Below are positions 16,889 to 25,792 of a DNA stretch of 64,000 nucleotides, one piece after another. Each line of letters opens with the position of its first letter. Positions within the stretch are counted from its first letter, which is position 1. Under the pieces are notes generated by a model, which worked only from the letters and a program-made list of their open reading frames with translations, was not told the DNA's origin and ran no database searches. The stretch lies in NCBI GenBank assembly GCA_024641245.1, contig JAHEDK010000014.1, forward strand, positions 1-64,000. Direction: 5' to 3'. The stretch is from Actinomycetes bacterium. Lineage in GTDB: Bacteria > Actinomycetota > Acidimicrobiia > Spongiisociales > JAHEDJ01. The position numbers were made by a program, and so were the translations under genes.

Positions 16889-19072
16889 TTGCTGCGGCGC
16901 ATCCTTGCGTTCTGGCGACCACATCGATGGCTCGGGGCGGGCCTGATCGCAACGATGTTGCTCAAGACGGTCTTCACCGTCATCCTCGCTCTGAGCATCA
17001 AGCTCATCATTGACGGTGTGGTCGGACAACCCGAGATGTCGGTCGGGCTCATCGTCGCGTTGCTGGTATCCGGGTTTCTGATCTCCGCAGCCGCCAGCGT
17101 ATTCAACGGCTACCTGGTAGCACGGGCAGGAGCCGACATCCTGGCCGACGTCAGAACGTCCTTGTTCGATCGACTCCAGGTGCTGTCGATGAGTTTCCAT
17201 CGCCGGTCGCAGGCCGGCGACCTCCTGGCCCGCTTTTCCTCTGACATCGCCCAGCTTTCCGGCGGGGTCATCAAGCAACCGATCATCGGATTGACGAGCG
17301 TTGTGGCGCTGGTCTTCTACGTTCCCGTCATGGTCACTCTTGAACCCCGCCTGGCGTTGCCCGCCATCCTGGCCATGCCCCTTGTCGTGTACCTCGTCAA
17401 CCGCTATGCACCCGACCCCGATCGGGCCCTCGATGACGAGAAACAGAAGATCGCCGGCGTGTTGAGTGAGGTTTCGGAGAATCTTCGTGCCCAACCGATC
17501 ATCCGGGCGTTCAGCCTGCACTCATGGTCGGAAGCAAGATTCCGGAGCCGAATCGAGGAGCTGCACGAGGCGTCCTCTCTTGCTGAATTCCGGATTCAGC
17601 TGGTAGCCACGCTCTCCGAGTACTCGGTGGCGCTCGTGCAGGTCATGATCGTGGGGATGGGCGCCGTTCTAGCCCTCGGGGGGACGCTCGAAGCCGGGAC
17701 GCTGGCAGCTTTTGTGGCGTTGCTCGTCGAGTTCACCTGGGAAACGCAGGTCATCGGACGGGACGTGCTTCCGGAGATCAGGAAAGCCTGGAGTGGTGTC
17801 CGTCGGATCGATTCTCTGCTGGCGACGATGCCCGCCGTCACCGGAGGCGAGGTCCGGCACGCGGTCCCGGCGCTGCAAACCGCGATCCGGTTCGAGGACG
17901 TTCGTTTCAGCTACTCGTCGGATGGCGCACCGCAACTTCACGACGTGAGTCTCACCATCGAAGCCGGAACGTATGTCGCGATTGTGGGAGCGAGCGGATC
18001 CGGAAAGAGCACGCTGCTGGCGTTGTTGTTGCGGTTCTTCGATCCGGACGCCGGTCGCACCACGATCGATTCCGTCGATGTGACCGAGATCGACCCGCCG
18101 GACCTGCGCGCAATGATGGGCATCGTATTCCAGGATACGTTCCTCTTCAATGTCACATTCGGCGAGAACATCCTGCTCGCCGATCCGAGCGCAAGCACTG
18201 ATCAGCTCGAGGCGGCGATCGCGGCCGCCGGGTTGAGTGAACTCGTCGAGCGCCTGCCGGACGGCCTCGACACCATCGTCGGGGAGAGTGGTAGGCAGCT
18301 CTCGGGCGGTCAAGCCCAGCGCATCGGATTGGCCCGCGCACTCCTTCGACGGCCGCCACTTCTGCTGCTCGACGAGGCGACCTCAGCACTCGACCCATCG
18401 ACGGAAGCCGATGTCGTGGACGCAATCGAGCGACTCCGCCACGGACGCACCGTCGTCATGGTGACCCACCGGCTGCAGACGGCCGTGAATGCCGACCTGA
18501 TCGTCGTGATGCGCGACGGCACGATCGACGAGATCGGGCGCTTCGATCAGCTGGAGCAGGCGGGTGGCACGTTCGCCGAGATGTGGAAGAAGCAGCAGGG
18601 TTTCACCATCAGCAGAGACGGCCGGTCGGCATCAGTGACCGCCGAGCGGCTGGGTGGAATGGCACTCTTCTCTGGACTCCCGCACGCCCAACTCGAAAAC
18701 CTCGCCGGCCGGTTCGCTGCTGAGCAGTACCAACAAGGGGCGATCGTGTTCGAGGAGGGCGAACCGGGCGATCGCTTCTACGTGATTGTACGGGGCGTGG
18801 TCGAGGTGCTGACCGGGGCAGGTGACGGCAGGCAGGTTGTTGCTCATCTCGAAGATGGAGACTTCTTCGGCGAGATGGCCCTGCTCGACGACGCTCCCCG
18901 CAACGCCACGGTCACGGCGGTCACGCCGACTACGGCCCTCAGTCTCGATTGCCGTCGGTTCGAAGAGTTGCTGGCGGATGCGCCAGAAATGGAGCGAGTC
19001 GTTCGCCGCGTTGCCGCCGCCCGCGCCCGTGCCAACGGACGATCTGAGCAGGAGCGCCCGGCTAACGCGTGA
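16889..19072 (+). CDS. ABC exporter with C-terminal cyclic-nucleotide-binding domain
   Basis: A 727-residue protein. Residues about 15-310 form an exporter-type six-helix domain; the nucleotide-binding domain (about 335-570) has Walker A GASGSGKST, signature LSGGQAQR, Walker B LLLLDEATSA and the H loop in VMVTHRL. A complete cNMP-binding-type domain follows (about 590-715) with GEPGDRFYVIVRG and FGEMALLDDAPRNATV, the phosphate cassette. The substrate is unknown. The cNMP-like domain may tie transport to a nucleotide signal, which is inference. The TTG start at 16889 has GAGGGG at good spacing. Its end overlaps the convergent ABC-2 permease gene by 11 bases. Confidence 0.92.
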   Translation: MLRRILAFWRPHRWLGAGLIATMLLKTVFTVILALSIKLIIDGVVGQPEMSVGLIVALLVSGFLISAAASVFNGYLVARAGADILADVRTSLFDRLQVLSMSFHRRSQAGDLLARFSSDIAQLSGGVIKQPIIGLTSVVALVFYVPVMVTLEPRLALPAILAMPLVVYLVNRYAPDPDRALDDEKQKIAGVLSEVSENLRAQPIIRAFSLHSWSEARFRSRIEELHEASSLAEFRIQLVATLSEYSVALVQVMIVGMGAVLALGGTLEAGTLAAFVALLVEFTWETQVIGRDVLPEIRKAWSGVRRIDSLLATMPAVTGGEVRHAVPALQTAIRFEDVRFSYSSDGAPQLHDVSLTIEAGTYVAIVGASGSGKSTLLALLLRFFDPDAGRTTIDSVDVTEIDPPDLRAMMGIVFQDTFLFNVTFGENILLADPSASTDQLEAAIAAAGLSELVERLPDGLDTIVGESGRQLSGGQAQRIGLARALLRRPPLLLLDEATSALDPSTEADVVDAIERLRHGRTVVMVTHRLQTAVNADLIVVMRDGTIDEIGRFDQLEQAGGTFAEMWKKQQGFTISRDGRSASVTAERLGGMALFSGLPHAQLENLAGRFAAEQYQQGAIVFEEGEPGDRFYVIVRGVVEVLTGAGDGRQVVAHLEDGDFFGEMALLDDAPRNATVTAVTPTTALSLDCRRFEELLADAPEMERVVRRVAAARARANGRSEQERPANA

Positions 19073-20231
19073 GTACCGCTCGCAGTCGCCACGTGCCGAG
19101 AGCGAAGAACACCACGGCGTACCCGGCCAGAATGGCGAGGAACCCTGCGATTTCGGCGAAGCCCCCGTTATACCCGACGAGTTCTTCGAAGGCCTCCAGC
19201 GCCCAGGCATGCGGGGTGATGTGGGCGACCCGCCAGACGGTTGTCGACAGGAATTCCAGGGCGGCCAGGGGGAACATCGCTCCGCCCAATGCCGCCAGGC
19301 CGAGTCCGAACATGGTTCCCAGGCTGCCGGCCTGCTGGTCGTTGGAGGCGACCGCACCGAGAAGCATGGCCGCTCCGCTGGACACGATCGCGAACATGGC
19401 CAGGACGAGGAGCGCCAGCAATGGATTCCCCCAATCGACCCCGAAGATCAGCCACGTGCCGACGAATACAACGATGCCCTGAACTAGGGCGATGGCCAGA
19501 CGGCTGAGTCCCTCGCCGAACAGGACCGTGCGGACGGAGGTCGGAGTGGAGATCATTCTGCGGGTGACCCCGTATCGTCTCGACTGCACGAGGGCTGCCG
19601 CTCCCTGGAGGGTGGTCAGGAAGATGAACAGCACGAGCGTCGTCTGAGACCAGATATCGAACTGCCCGAGGCCCGCCAGCGCGAACGGTTCGCCGGAACT
19701 CGTCGCAACGACCTCGACGGGCGGAAGTGAGATCTGGGCCTCGGCGGCCATCGCCAACGCATTCTCGAAGCTTCCTGCTCCTTGCTGTTCCGCGAAACGG
19801 GCCGTCCGTAGCAGCGTCGACTGCCGGGCGACGACCGACCGGATGGCCGTGTCGATGCCCTGGAGTCCGTCTTTGGCCCGGCTCACGTACCGCAGTTCGG
19901 TGTCGCCGCCTGCTTGCAGGGCCGAGGCGAAGCCGGCCGGGACGATCAAACCTGCTTCGATCTCGCCGCGTTCGACGGCGCGAATAGTTGCTGCTTCGGT
20001 GTCGTACTCGATGACCACGAACCCATCGACCGCCTCGAGGCCGTCGAGGAGTCCGGCTGAGAGGTCGTCCGGTGTCTCTGCATTGAAACCGAGCCGCGGG
20101 TTGGATGCCCCGCCCTGCATCGACCCGAGAAGTAGGACGAGGATAACCGGGAACAAGAACACGGAGAAGATGTTGGATCGGTCCCGGAAGAATCTCCGCA
20201 GACTGACCTCGGCAATCGCGACGGCCTTCAT
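19062..20231 (-). CDS. ABC-2 type permease (second of two)
   Basis: About 389 residues with the ABC-2 plan: one N-terminal helix (about 18-37), a long extracytoplasmic domain (about 40-200), then five or six helices (FDIWSQTTLVLFIFLTTLQG onward) and RRYGVTRRMISTPTS in the cytoplasmic loop. The open frame extends upstream to 20366, but the ATG at 20231 overlaps the preceding stop (ATGA) and begins the homologous part. It pairs with the permease gene just upstream and the ATPase gene at 21425-22381. Substrate unknown; multidrug, lipid or sodium export are all known for this type. Confidence 0.88.
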   Translation of the reverse strand: MKAVAIAEVSLRRFFRDRSNIFSVFLFPVILVLLLGSMQGGASNPRLGFNAETPDDLSAGLLDGLEAVDGFVVIEYDTEAATIRAVERGEIEAGLIVPAGFASALQAGGDTELRYVSRAKDGLQGIDTAIRSVVARQSTLLRTARFAEQQGAGSFENALAMAAEAQISLPPVEVVATSSGEPFALAGLGQFDIWSQTTLVLFIFLTTLQGAAALVQSRRYGVTRRMISTPTSVRTVLFGEGLSRLAIALVQGIVVFVGTWLIFGVDWGNPLLALLVLAMFAIVSSGAAMLLGAVASNDQQAGSLGTMFGLGLAALGGAMFPLAALEFLSTTVWRVAHITPHAWALEAFEELVGYNGGFAEIAGFLAILAGYAVVFFALGTWRLRAVLTR

Positions 20232-21421
20232 GGTCGCAACCCCTTTCCGATTCCCGCCATACCCAGGGCCCCCGTCACCAGGCCGAAGGCGAGCAGCACC
20301 AGCACCGGCACGACGACGACGCCGAGGTCGCCGGCGCTCAGATCGGCCAGTCCCTGCATGAACCACGCGTGTGGCGAGACGAACCGGAGGTCGGCGACGA
20401 TCCCACCGGCCTGGGCGACGTCGAAGAAGGTGCCTCCGAGGAATCCGAGGATGACACCTGCCACCGTCACCATCGAAGTTGCCTGTTCCGCCGTGCGCGC
20501 GAACGAACTGATGAGCGCGGTGATGCCCATCGCAGACAGCACCGCCGCTACCACCAGCAGAGCGACCCCGACCGGGTTGCCCCAGTCGGCGTCGAGCACG
20601 AGTGTGGTGGCGATCATCAGCACTGCCACGCTGACGATCCCGACCAGGAAGGCGCTGATCAGCTTGCCGGTGATGATCGATCGCTTGGAGATGGGTGCGG
20701 CTAGGAGCCTCGACAGGGTGCCGGCCTGGCGTTCTTCCAGGAGGCTGGTGACTCCGAACTGCACGGAGAAGAAGAGAAAGAATATGGCCATCCCCGCCGC
20801 GTAGAAGGTGATGCCGTCGAGTTGCTTGGTCTCGGCGGAAATATCGGTGATAGTGGTCGGGTAGGGGGTGGCGAGGACTGCCAGGCCTGTGGTGAATCGA
20901 TCGACCTCGCGCTGCAAGAGGCCTTCGACCGTCGCCACGGTGATCCGTACCGAGGTGAGCTCACTCGCATAGCCCTGGGCGAGGGCGACGGCGATGCCGG
21001 CGTTGGACTCCGCCATCGCATTGCCGACCACCTGCAGATCGACTTCGCGCTCCGATTGCACATCTGCCCCGAATCCGCGGGGGATGATGTATAGGGCGTC
21101 GGCAGTCGTTCCCTCGGTCTCGGCGAACGGGTTCCCATCGCTTTCGACCAGCGCCAGACCTTCCTCAGTCGTGGCGAGTTGGAGCACCTCGACTCCAGGA
21201 GCCTGCCGCAGGACGTCGTCGACGAACAGGCGGCTGACCTCACTGCCGTCGAGGTCGACCACGGCATAGGTGGCGCTGAATTCGTAGTTCTTCAGTGGAT
21301 TGAGGGCGAACCCGAAGATCAGGGCCAGCGCCAGCGGGGCGACAATGCCCATGATGTAGGCGGAGCGATCACGGAGCCGTTCTCTCAGATCCTTGGTGGC
21401 GATGGTCCAAGCAGTGCTCAT
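20228..21421 (-). CDS. ABC-2 type permease (first of two)
   Basis: A 397-residue protein with the same plan as its neighbour: N-terminal helix after RDRSAYIMG (about 22-42), a large outside domain, then GITFYAAGMAIFFLFFSVQFG and further helices, and a cytoplasmic LLEERQAGTLSRLLAAP segment that marks ABC-2 exporters. Together the two would form a heterodimeric channel powered by the ATPase encoded 4 bases upstream. Start ATG at 21421. Confidence 0.9.
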   Translation of the reverse strand: MSTAWTIATKDLRERLRDRSAYIMGIVAPLALALIFGFALNPLKNYEFSATYAVVDLDGSEVSRLFVDDVLRQAPGVEVLQLATTEEGLALVESDGNPFAETEGTTADALYIIPRGFGADVQSEREVDLQVVGNAMAESNAGIAVALAQGYASELTSVRITVATVEGLLQREVDRFTTGLAVLATPYPTTITDISAETKQLDGITFYAAGMAIFFLFFSVQFGVTSLLEERQAGTLSRLLAAPISKRSIITGKLISAFLVGIVSVAVLMIATTLVLDADWGNPVGVALLVVAAVLSAMGITALISSFARTAEQATSMVTVAGVILGFLGGTFFDVAQAGGIVADLRFVSPHAWFMQGLADLSAGDLGVVVVPVLVLLAFGLVTGALGMAGIGKGLRP

Positions 21422-21424
21422 GAT

Positions 21425-22381
21425 TCACTCCCGCAGCGCGCGGCCGGTGAGGTGGAGGAAGAGGGCTTCCAGATTGGCGGTATCGACATCGACTCCGGCG
21501 ACGGACACTCCCGTGCGGGTGGCTGCCGCCAGGATCTCCGGTAGCCGGTTGTGGGCTGCTTTGACGATGAGATCGATGCCGTCGGCGGTGACGGCACTCT
21601 CATCGACATCGGCGAGATTGCCAAGGGCGGCCGCGCCGGCGGTGAGATTCCCGGTCGCCACGAGGCGAACCCGGTCGCGCTGACCGACCAGTTGCACGAG
21701 TTCCTGCTGCGTCCCCTCCGCCCGAATGGTCCCTTGATCGATGATCCCGATCCGGTCGCAGAGGCGTTCTGCCTCTTCCATGTAGTGGGTCGTGTAGAGG
21801 ACGGCCATCCCTTGCTCGCCGAGTTGTTCGACACTCTCGAGGATGGCGTTGCGGCTCTGAGGATCGACACCCACCGTCGGTTCGTCGAGGATGAGGAGGG
21901 TCGGGCGGTGCAGCAACCCGATTCCGATGTTGAGGCGCCGCTTCATGCCGCCCGAGTACTCCTCGGAGCGGTCACTCGCCCGGTCGCGCAGTTCGATGAT
22001 TTCGAGTACTTCGTCAACGCGTTGGTTCAGTTCGGCTCCTCGCATCCCGTAGAGCTTGCCGAAGAAGCGAAGGTTCTCGCGGGCGTCGAGGTCGGGGTAG
22101 ATGGCGAGATCCTGGGGAACCAGGCCGACGTGCCGTTTGGCAGCCGTCGATTGCGGGTTCATGACCTCGCCGGCGATCGACACCTCGCCAGCGTCTCTTT
22201 CGAGAAGTCCGGCGATGATCGAGATCGTGGTGGTCTTGCCCGCCCCGTTGGGTCCGAGCAGTCCGTAGGTCTCCCCGGGGGCGATGTGAAATCCAACCCC
22301 ATCGACTGCCACGAGATCGCCGAATTTCTTCCGGATTCCGCTGCACTCGAGCACGAAGCCGGTCAATGTCGTCGAGTTCAT
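21425..22381 (-). CDS. ABC transporter ATP-binding protein of the ABC-2 exporter
   Basis: About 318 residues. Walker A GPNGAGKTT, Q loop VPQDLAIYP, signature YSGGMKRRL, Walker B LLILDEPTVG and H loop YTTHYMEEAE are all present, so the protein should be an active ATPase of the DrrA/NatA kind. The frame opens at a GTG at 22405, but the ATG at 22381 has GGGAGG at proper spacing and is preferred. The three-gene operon reads ATPase, permease, permease. Confidence 0.93.
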   Translation of the reverse strand: MNSTTLTGFVLECSGIRKKFGDLVAVDGVGFHIAPGETYGLLGPNGAGKTTTISIIAGLLERDAGEVSIAGEVMNPQSTAAKRHVGLVPQDLAIYPDLDARENLRFFGKLYGMRGAELNQRVDEVLEIIELRDRASDRSEEYSGGMKRRLNIGIGLLHRPTLLILDEPTVGVDPQSRNAILESVEQLGEQGMAVLYTTHYMEEAERLCDRIGIIDQGTIRAEGTQQELVQLVGQRDRVRLVATGNLTAGAAALGNLADVDESAVTADGIDLIVKAAHNRLPEILAAATRTGVSVAGVDVDTANLEALFLHLTGRALRE

Positions 22382-22490
22382 CGCCACCTCCCGTTTAGTA
22401 CCCACAGGGTGGCCGCTCGGAGGGGTTTGCTATAGGGTCGTTGGTCACATTCACGTTTGGTGGGCAAGTCGCGACAGTCCGCGCCGCGGC

Positions 22491-23609
22491 CTAGTCCGGC
22501 GAAGGGTGCTCGTTTCTGGTCAGCCGGGCAAGGACCATCCCTGAGGTGATCAGTGCGGCCTCGTCATGGGAGGTACGGACGATCGAAGCGATTTCGTCGT
22601 CGTTGAGATCCAGGCGACGAGCGGCCGCGATCAGCTCATCGGTGGTGGCATCGGGCGACAGGCCACCCCGGCCGGCGATCAACCGGCGGGCCGCCATCCG
22701 GATGGGTGCGGTGGCAACGTCCGGCCGGCCGGTCCGAACCAGTGAACCCGCCAGAGCGTCGAGGTACTCGCGACGAGCCGGGGCGAATACGCGATCGGGC
22801 TCCTCTGGTGGTCCGAACCGTCGGCCGATCGCAAGGAGGTAAGTGAGGAGGGCGGCCATTCCCAGGCCCATGGCCCAGAGCCACGAGTCCGGCAGCGCGG
22901 TGAGCCCTTCTTCGTCGGAATACCCGTGGACGTACTCGGAGAACACCACCGGCCGGCCGTCCTCGCCTGCGATCCCCAATGCAAATGAGGCGTTGTCCGC
23001 TGCGCCGATCGCCGCGTTGGTGAGGGCCGTGGTGTCGGCCAGCAGAATGATCCGGCCGGCGCCCATATCCAGGGCGGCCGCGGTGACGTCGCCGTCACCA
23101 TCTGCCAGGAGCGGGATGGCTCCAGACGGCAGACCACGCCAAGCTCCGATGCTGTTGACGACGACAGAGCCGACGTACCCCGTTTCGGGGGCGGTGTCGA
23201 CGGGCCGTGCGGTGCCGGCCGGAGATGGCGACCAGGTGAGCTCGTTGCCTGCGATCTCACGCAGCCAATCCGGCAGCGCACCCCCGGCGATCAGGCGTCC
23301 ACCGGATTGGACGAACGCCGTGAGCGCTTCCAGTCCGCCGGGATCGATACGATCCGGGAAGGGTTCGATGACGACAACGGTGGTGGCGGGATCGAGGTCG
23401 GGTAGCGGAGACCTTGTGCGACTGACGGGATGACCGGTGCGGTCGAGGAGTTCGTACCAGGCGGCCACCCCCTCGCCGGTCGTCACATACGAGGAGGCCG
23501 CCGGACCTGTTATCTGCTCGGTGTCCACGAGGGCGTCGGTGAGGATGATCCCGAGATTGATCACCAGGATGATGGTCACGATGAGCGCGGCGCGGCGTTT
23601 GCCGATCAT
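22491..23609 (-). CDS. DUF4350 membrane-anchored protein
   Basis: About 372 residues. An N-terminal helix (about 7-27) precedes a soluble domain with YELLDRTGHPVSR and a GGRLIAGG turn, then a second helix near 250 (WLWAMGLGMAALLTYLLAIG) and a helical tail. This layout is typical of DUF4350 proteins coded beside MoxR/DUF58/DUF4129. The ATG at 23609 overlaps the DUF4129 stop (ATGA), so the two are co-translated. It is the last gene of the block that starts at 25389. Biochemical function unknown. Confidence 0.83.
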   Translation of the reverse strand: MIGKRRAALIVTIILVINLGIILTDALVDTEQITGPAASSYVTTGEGVAAWYELLDRTGHPVSRTRSPLPDLDPATTVVVIEPFPDRIDPGGLEALTAFVQSGGRLIAGGALPDWLREIAGNELTWSPSPAGTARPVDTAPETGYVGSVVVNSIGAWRGLPSGAIPLLADGDGDVTAAALDMGAGRIILLADTTALTNAAIGAADNASFALGIAGEDGRPVVFSEYVHGYSDEEGLTALPDSWLWAMGLGMAALLTYLLAIGRRFGPPEEPDRVFAPARREYLDALAGSLVRTGRPDVATAPIRMAARRLIAGRGGLSPDATTDELIAAARRLDLNDDEIASIVRTSHDEAALITSGMVLARLTRNEHPSPD

Positions 23610-24328
23610 CGGGGCTCTCCGAGCAGCTCCTGCCAACCGTTCTTTGACGCGGCCGCTTCGTCGGGACCGGCGGGACGATGCCCGTAGGCGATGGAGTCGA
23701 AACTCCCGGCGATGTGATCGAAGACGGCCAGGCGCAGCCGCTCGGCTACTTCGCCGCTGGTGAGCGATGGCCGGTACTCGATAATTCCCCGGTTGCCCAG
23801 CCGGATTAGGCCTGCCTGGTAGTACAGGCGGATGGCGTCTTCGTCGCGACCTTCGGTCAGCGCCAGCTCCGCTTTCGCTTCAAGGGTCTCGGGGGTTTCC
23901 GGTGGCTCGGTCTCGTCGTGTTGGCGGCGGGAGACGGCGGCTGCTTCCGATCGTCTCCTGGCCAGTCGTGAGGCGACGACGGCGGCGAGCACGATGATGA
24001 GCACTGTGACGATCGTCCAGAACAGGAATCTGCCTCCCGCCGAGTCCTCTCCAACACCGAGGACGACCCGGTTGAACCAGTTGATGGCCCGCTGGACGAA
24101 CCCGGTGAGGGCGCGTCCGAGTCTCGTGAAGATGGTTTCGTTCTGGCGCGGGGTGAAGCGCGGGTCGGTGAGGATGTCATTGACTATTCGGCGAGCGTCC
24201 TCAGCCGGGAGGCCGAAGCCGCCGGAGTTCTGGGCGGCCGCGCGGGTTCCTGTGGCCAGGAATCCGAGCGCGGCCAGGCCGGCGACGGCTCCCGCTCCTA
24301 TCCGGCGTCGGTAGGTCCGCGGTCCCAC
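23606..24328 (-). CDS. DUF4129-type secreted/membrane protein
   Basis: About 240 residues from the GTG at 24328. An N-terminal hydrophobic segment ending in TRAAAQ resembles a signal peptide; a membrane helix near 125-145 (FLFWTIVTVLIIVLAAVVAS) follows, and the cytoplasmic tail has LTEGRDEDAIRLYYQAGLIRLGNRG, the DUF4129 hallmark. The frame is open upstream to 24448, but that stretch overlaps the preceding gene and looks like an out-of-frame reading of it. The start overlaps that gene by about 31 bases. Role with MoxR/DUF58 unknown. Confidence 0.78.
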   Translation of the reverse strand: MGPRTYRRRIGAGAVAGLAALGFLATGTRAAAQNSGGFGLPAEDARRIVNDILTDPRFTPRQNETIFTRLGRALTGFVQRAINWFNRVVLGVGEDSAGGRFLFWTIVTVLIIVLAAVVASRLARRRSEAAAVSRRQHDETEPPETPETLEAKAELALTEGRDEDAIRLYYQAGLIRLGNRGIIEYRPSLTSGEVAERLRLAVFDHIAGSFDSIAYGHRPAGPDEAAASKNGWQELLGEPR

Positions 24329-25389
24329 GGGGATCCGCCCGGCGCAGGGGGCGGTGGTGATTGCGGTACTTCTGGAGAAGGGGGAATCGGCGGTTGGGCG
24401 CTCCAGCGAGACGGGTCGGCCGGTGGTGCCACCGGGGGTGGAGTCCACCCTGTTGGCGGCGTGGCTGCCGTTCCCGACCAGTCAGATCCGATCGAGCGGG
24501 CCAGAAGCTCGAGATCGAACCCTTCCTTGCGAACTCTGAGGTCGAAGTAGAGCACGGCGGTGATGGCGGCCGCGAACGGCAACAGAACGAGGTCGGTGAG
24601 GATCGACTGGAGTGTGTCGACCACCGCGGTGAGGACGACATTGTCCGGGGCGGCGAAGAAGACGATGCCCGAACCGATGCCGGTCACTGCTCCGATTACC
24701 GAGCGGATGATCGCCACCAGGATGATTACTCCGAAGACCGGCCACCAGCGGCCACGAATCAGTCGCATTGAGCGTCCGAGAGCCTCCGCCGCACCCGACC
24801 GCTCGACCATGATGGCCGGGACGGCGACGGTCCATGAGATTCCCAGCCAAACCGCGATCGCACTCCCGGCCAGGATGGCGAGGATCCCGACGAGTACAGC
24901 GATGGCTGAAACCCCTCCGTCGCTCGCAGTTCCGAATGCCAGCATGACGATCGGTAGAACGAAGATCGCGCCGATGGCGAGCACCTGGAGGAGCGTGTTT
25001 CCGATCAGGGTTCCGAGGCGTTGTATTGCCAGCGCCAGCGAGGAATTCCGATCGGGGTCGAGGCCCATGTAGCCGTCGGCGACGGCTCGCAGTGCGGCCG
25101 CGTTGACGACCAGAAGCGCCAGCAAACTGATGAGCCCCGAGAGGATGGCAACACCGATCAGGGAGAAGATGATGGTCGGGTCGAAGTCCGTGGCCAGGAA
25201 GTCGAGTTCATCCAGATTGCCGACTTGTTGTGCCGCCACGAGGGTGAGGCCGAAGGTGAGGATGTGGAGCGGGACGACGATGGTGGCCGTGATGCCCAAC
25301 AACACCCGCCAGTTTCGGCGGTAGATCTTAATCCCGGCGTCGATGATCTCGCCGATCGCCAGGGGTCGGAGCATCGGTGGTTGCGTCAT
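24298..25389 (-). CDS. Multi-pass membrane protein with proline-rich cytoplasmic tail
   Basis: About 363 residues. LRPLAIGEIIDAGIKIYRRNWR at the start is the typical opening of the membrane domain found in glycerophosphodiesterase-type and related DUF proteins (about six helices, residues 25-290). The last 65 residues are rich in Pro (PPTGWTPPPVAPP). An upstream in-frame start at 25401 exists, but a TATGGT box 7 bases before the ATG at 25389 fits a leaderless start. First gene of the block ending with DUF4350. No enzymatic motif; function unknown. Confidence 0.75.
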   Translation of the reverse strand: MTQPPMLRPLAIGEIIDAGIKIYRRNWRVLLGITATIVVPLHILTFGLTLVAAQQVGNLDELDFLATDFDPTIIFSLIGVAILSGLISLLALLVVNAAALRAVADGYMGLDPDRNSSLALAIQRLGTLIGNTLLQVLAIGAIFVLPIVMLAFGTASDGGVSAIAVLVGILAILAGSAIAVWLGISWTVAVPAIMVERSGAAEALGRSMRLIRGRWWPVFGVIILVAIIRSVIGAVTGIGSGIVFFAAPDNVVLTAVVDTLQSILTDLVLLPFAAAITAVLYFDLRVRKEGFDLELLARSIGSDWSGTAATPPTGWTPPPVAPPADPSRWSAQPPIPPSPEVPQSPPPPAPGGSPWDRGPTDAG

Positions 25390-25396
25390 GGCCGCA

Positions 25397-25402
25397 ACCA
25401 TA
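25397..25402 (-). promoter_or_regulatory. -10 box for leaderless membrane protein gene
   Basis: TATGGT on the minus strand, 7 bases before the ATG at 25389; no ribosome binding site. Confidence 0.4.
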
Positions 25403-25537
25403 GTGAACGAGGGGTGGATGGCGGTCTCTCTCGAGTGCCCCGGCGAAACTTGCTCACCGTCGGGACGATCTCACTCTGGGGTTCGTTCGCTTGACCGGGT
25501 GGCAGATCCAGGAGATGATCAACGGTGAAGAGGTCGT

Positions 25538-25786
25538 GTGGTGCGCAACCCGCTCAACAAGAAGGCGTTTCGAGTTCACCTGATCGTCTTCTTCTTCGTG
25601 GCGGTGGCCATGGTGATCGCAGACTTCACTCAGAGCGAGGCTGGCGCCACGATGCTGCTCGGCCTCCACTGGGCTCCGATGATCGTCCTTCCCTGGGCCG
25701 CGGTTCTGGGTTTCCACGCGCTGTTGGCTGTCTGGGATGCAGTGGCGGCCGACACCGAGGAAGTCAGAAAGCGCTGGTGGATCTGA
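25538..25786 (+). CDS. Small 2TM-domain protein
   Basis: An 82-residue protein: a short basic start (RNPLNKKAFRVH), two membrane helices (about 14-30 and 44-62) joined by a short loop, and a charged tail ending EEVRKRWWI. This matches the small '2TM' domain pattern, which occurs alone or attached to regulators. The GTG at 25538 has GAGG at 4-5 base spacing. It sits alone between two minus-strand genes. Function unknown. Confidence 0.65.
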   Translation: MVRNPLNKKAFRVHLIVFFFVAVAMVIADFTQSEAGATMLLGLHWAPMIVLPWAAVLGFHALLAVWDAVAADTEEVRKRWWI

Positions 25787-25792
25787 GGCTCG

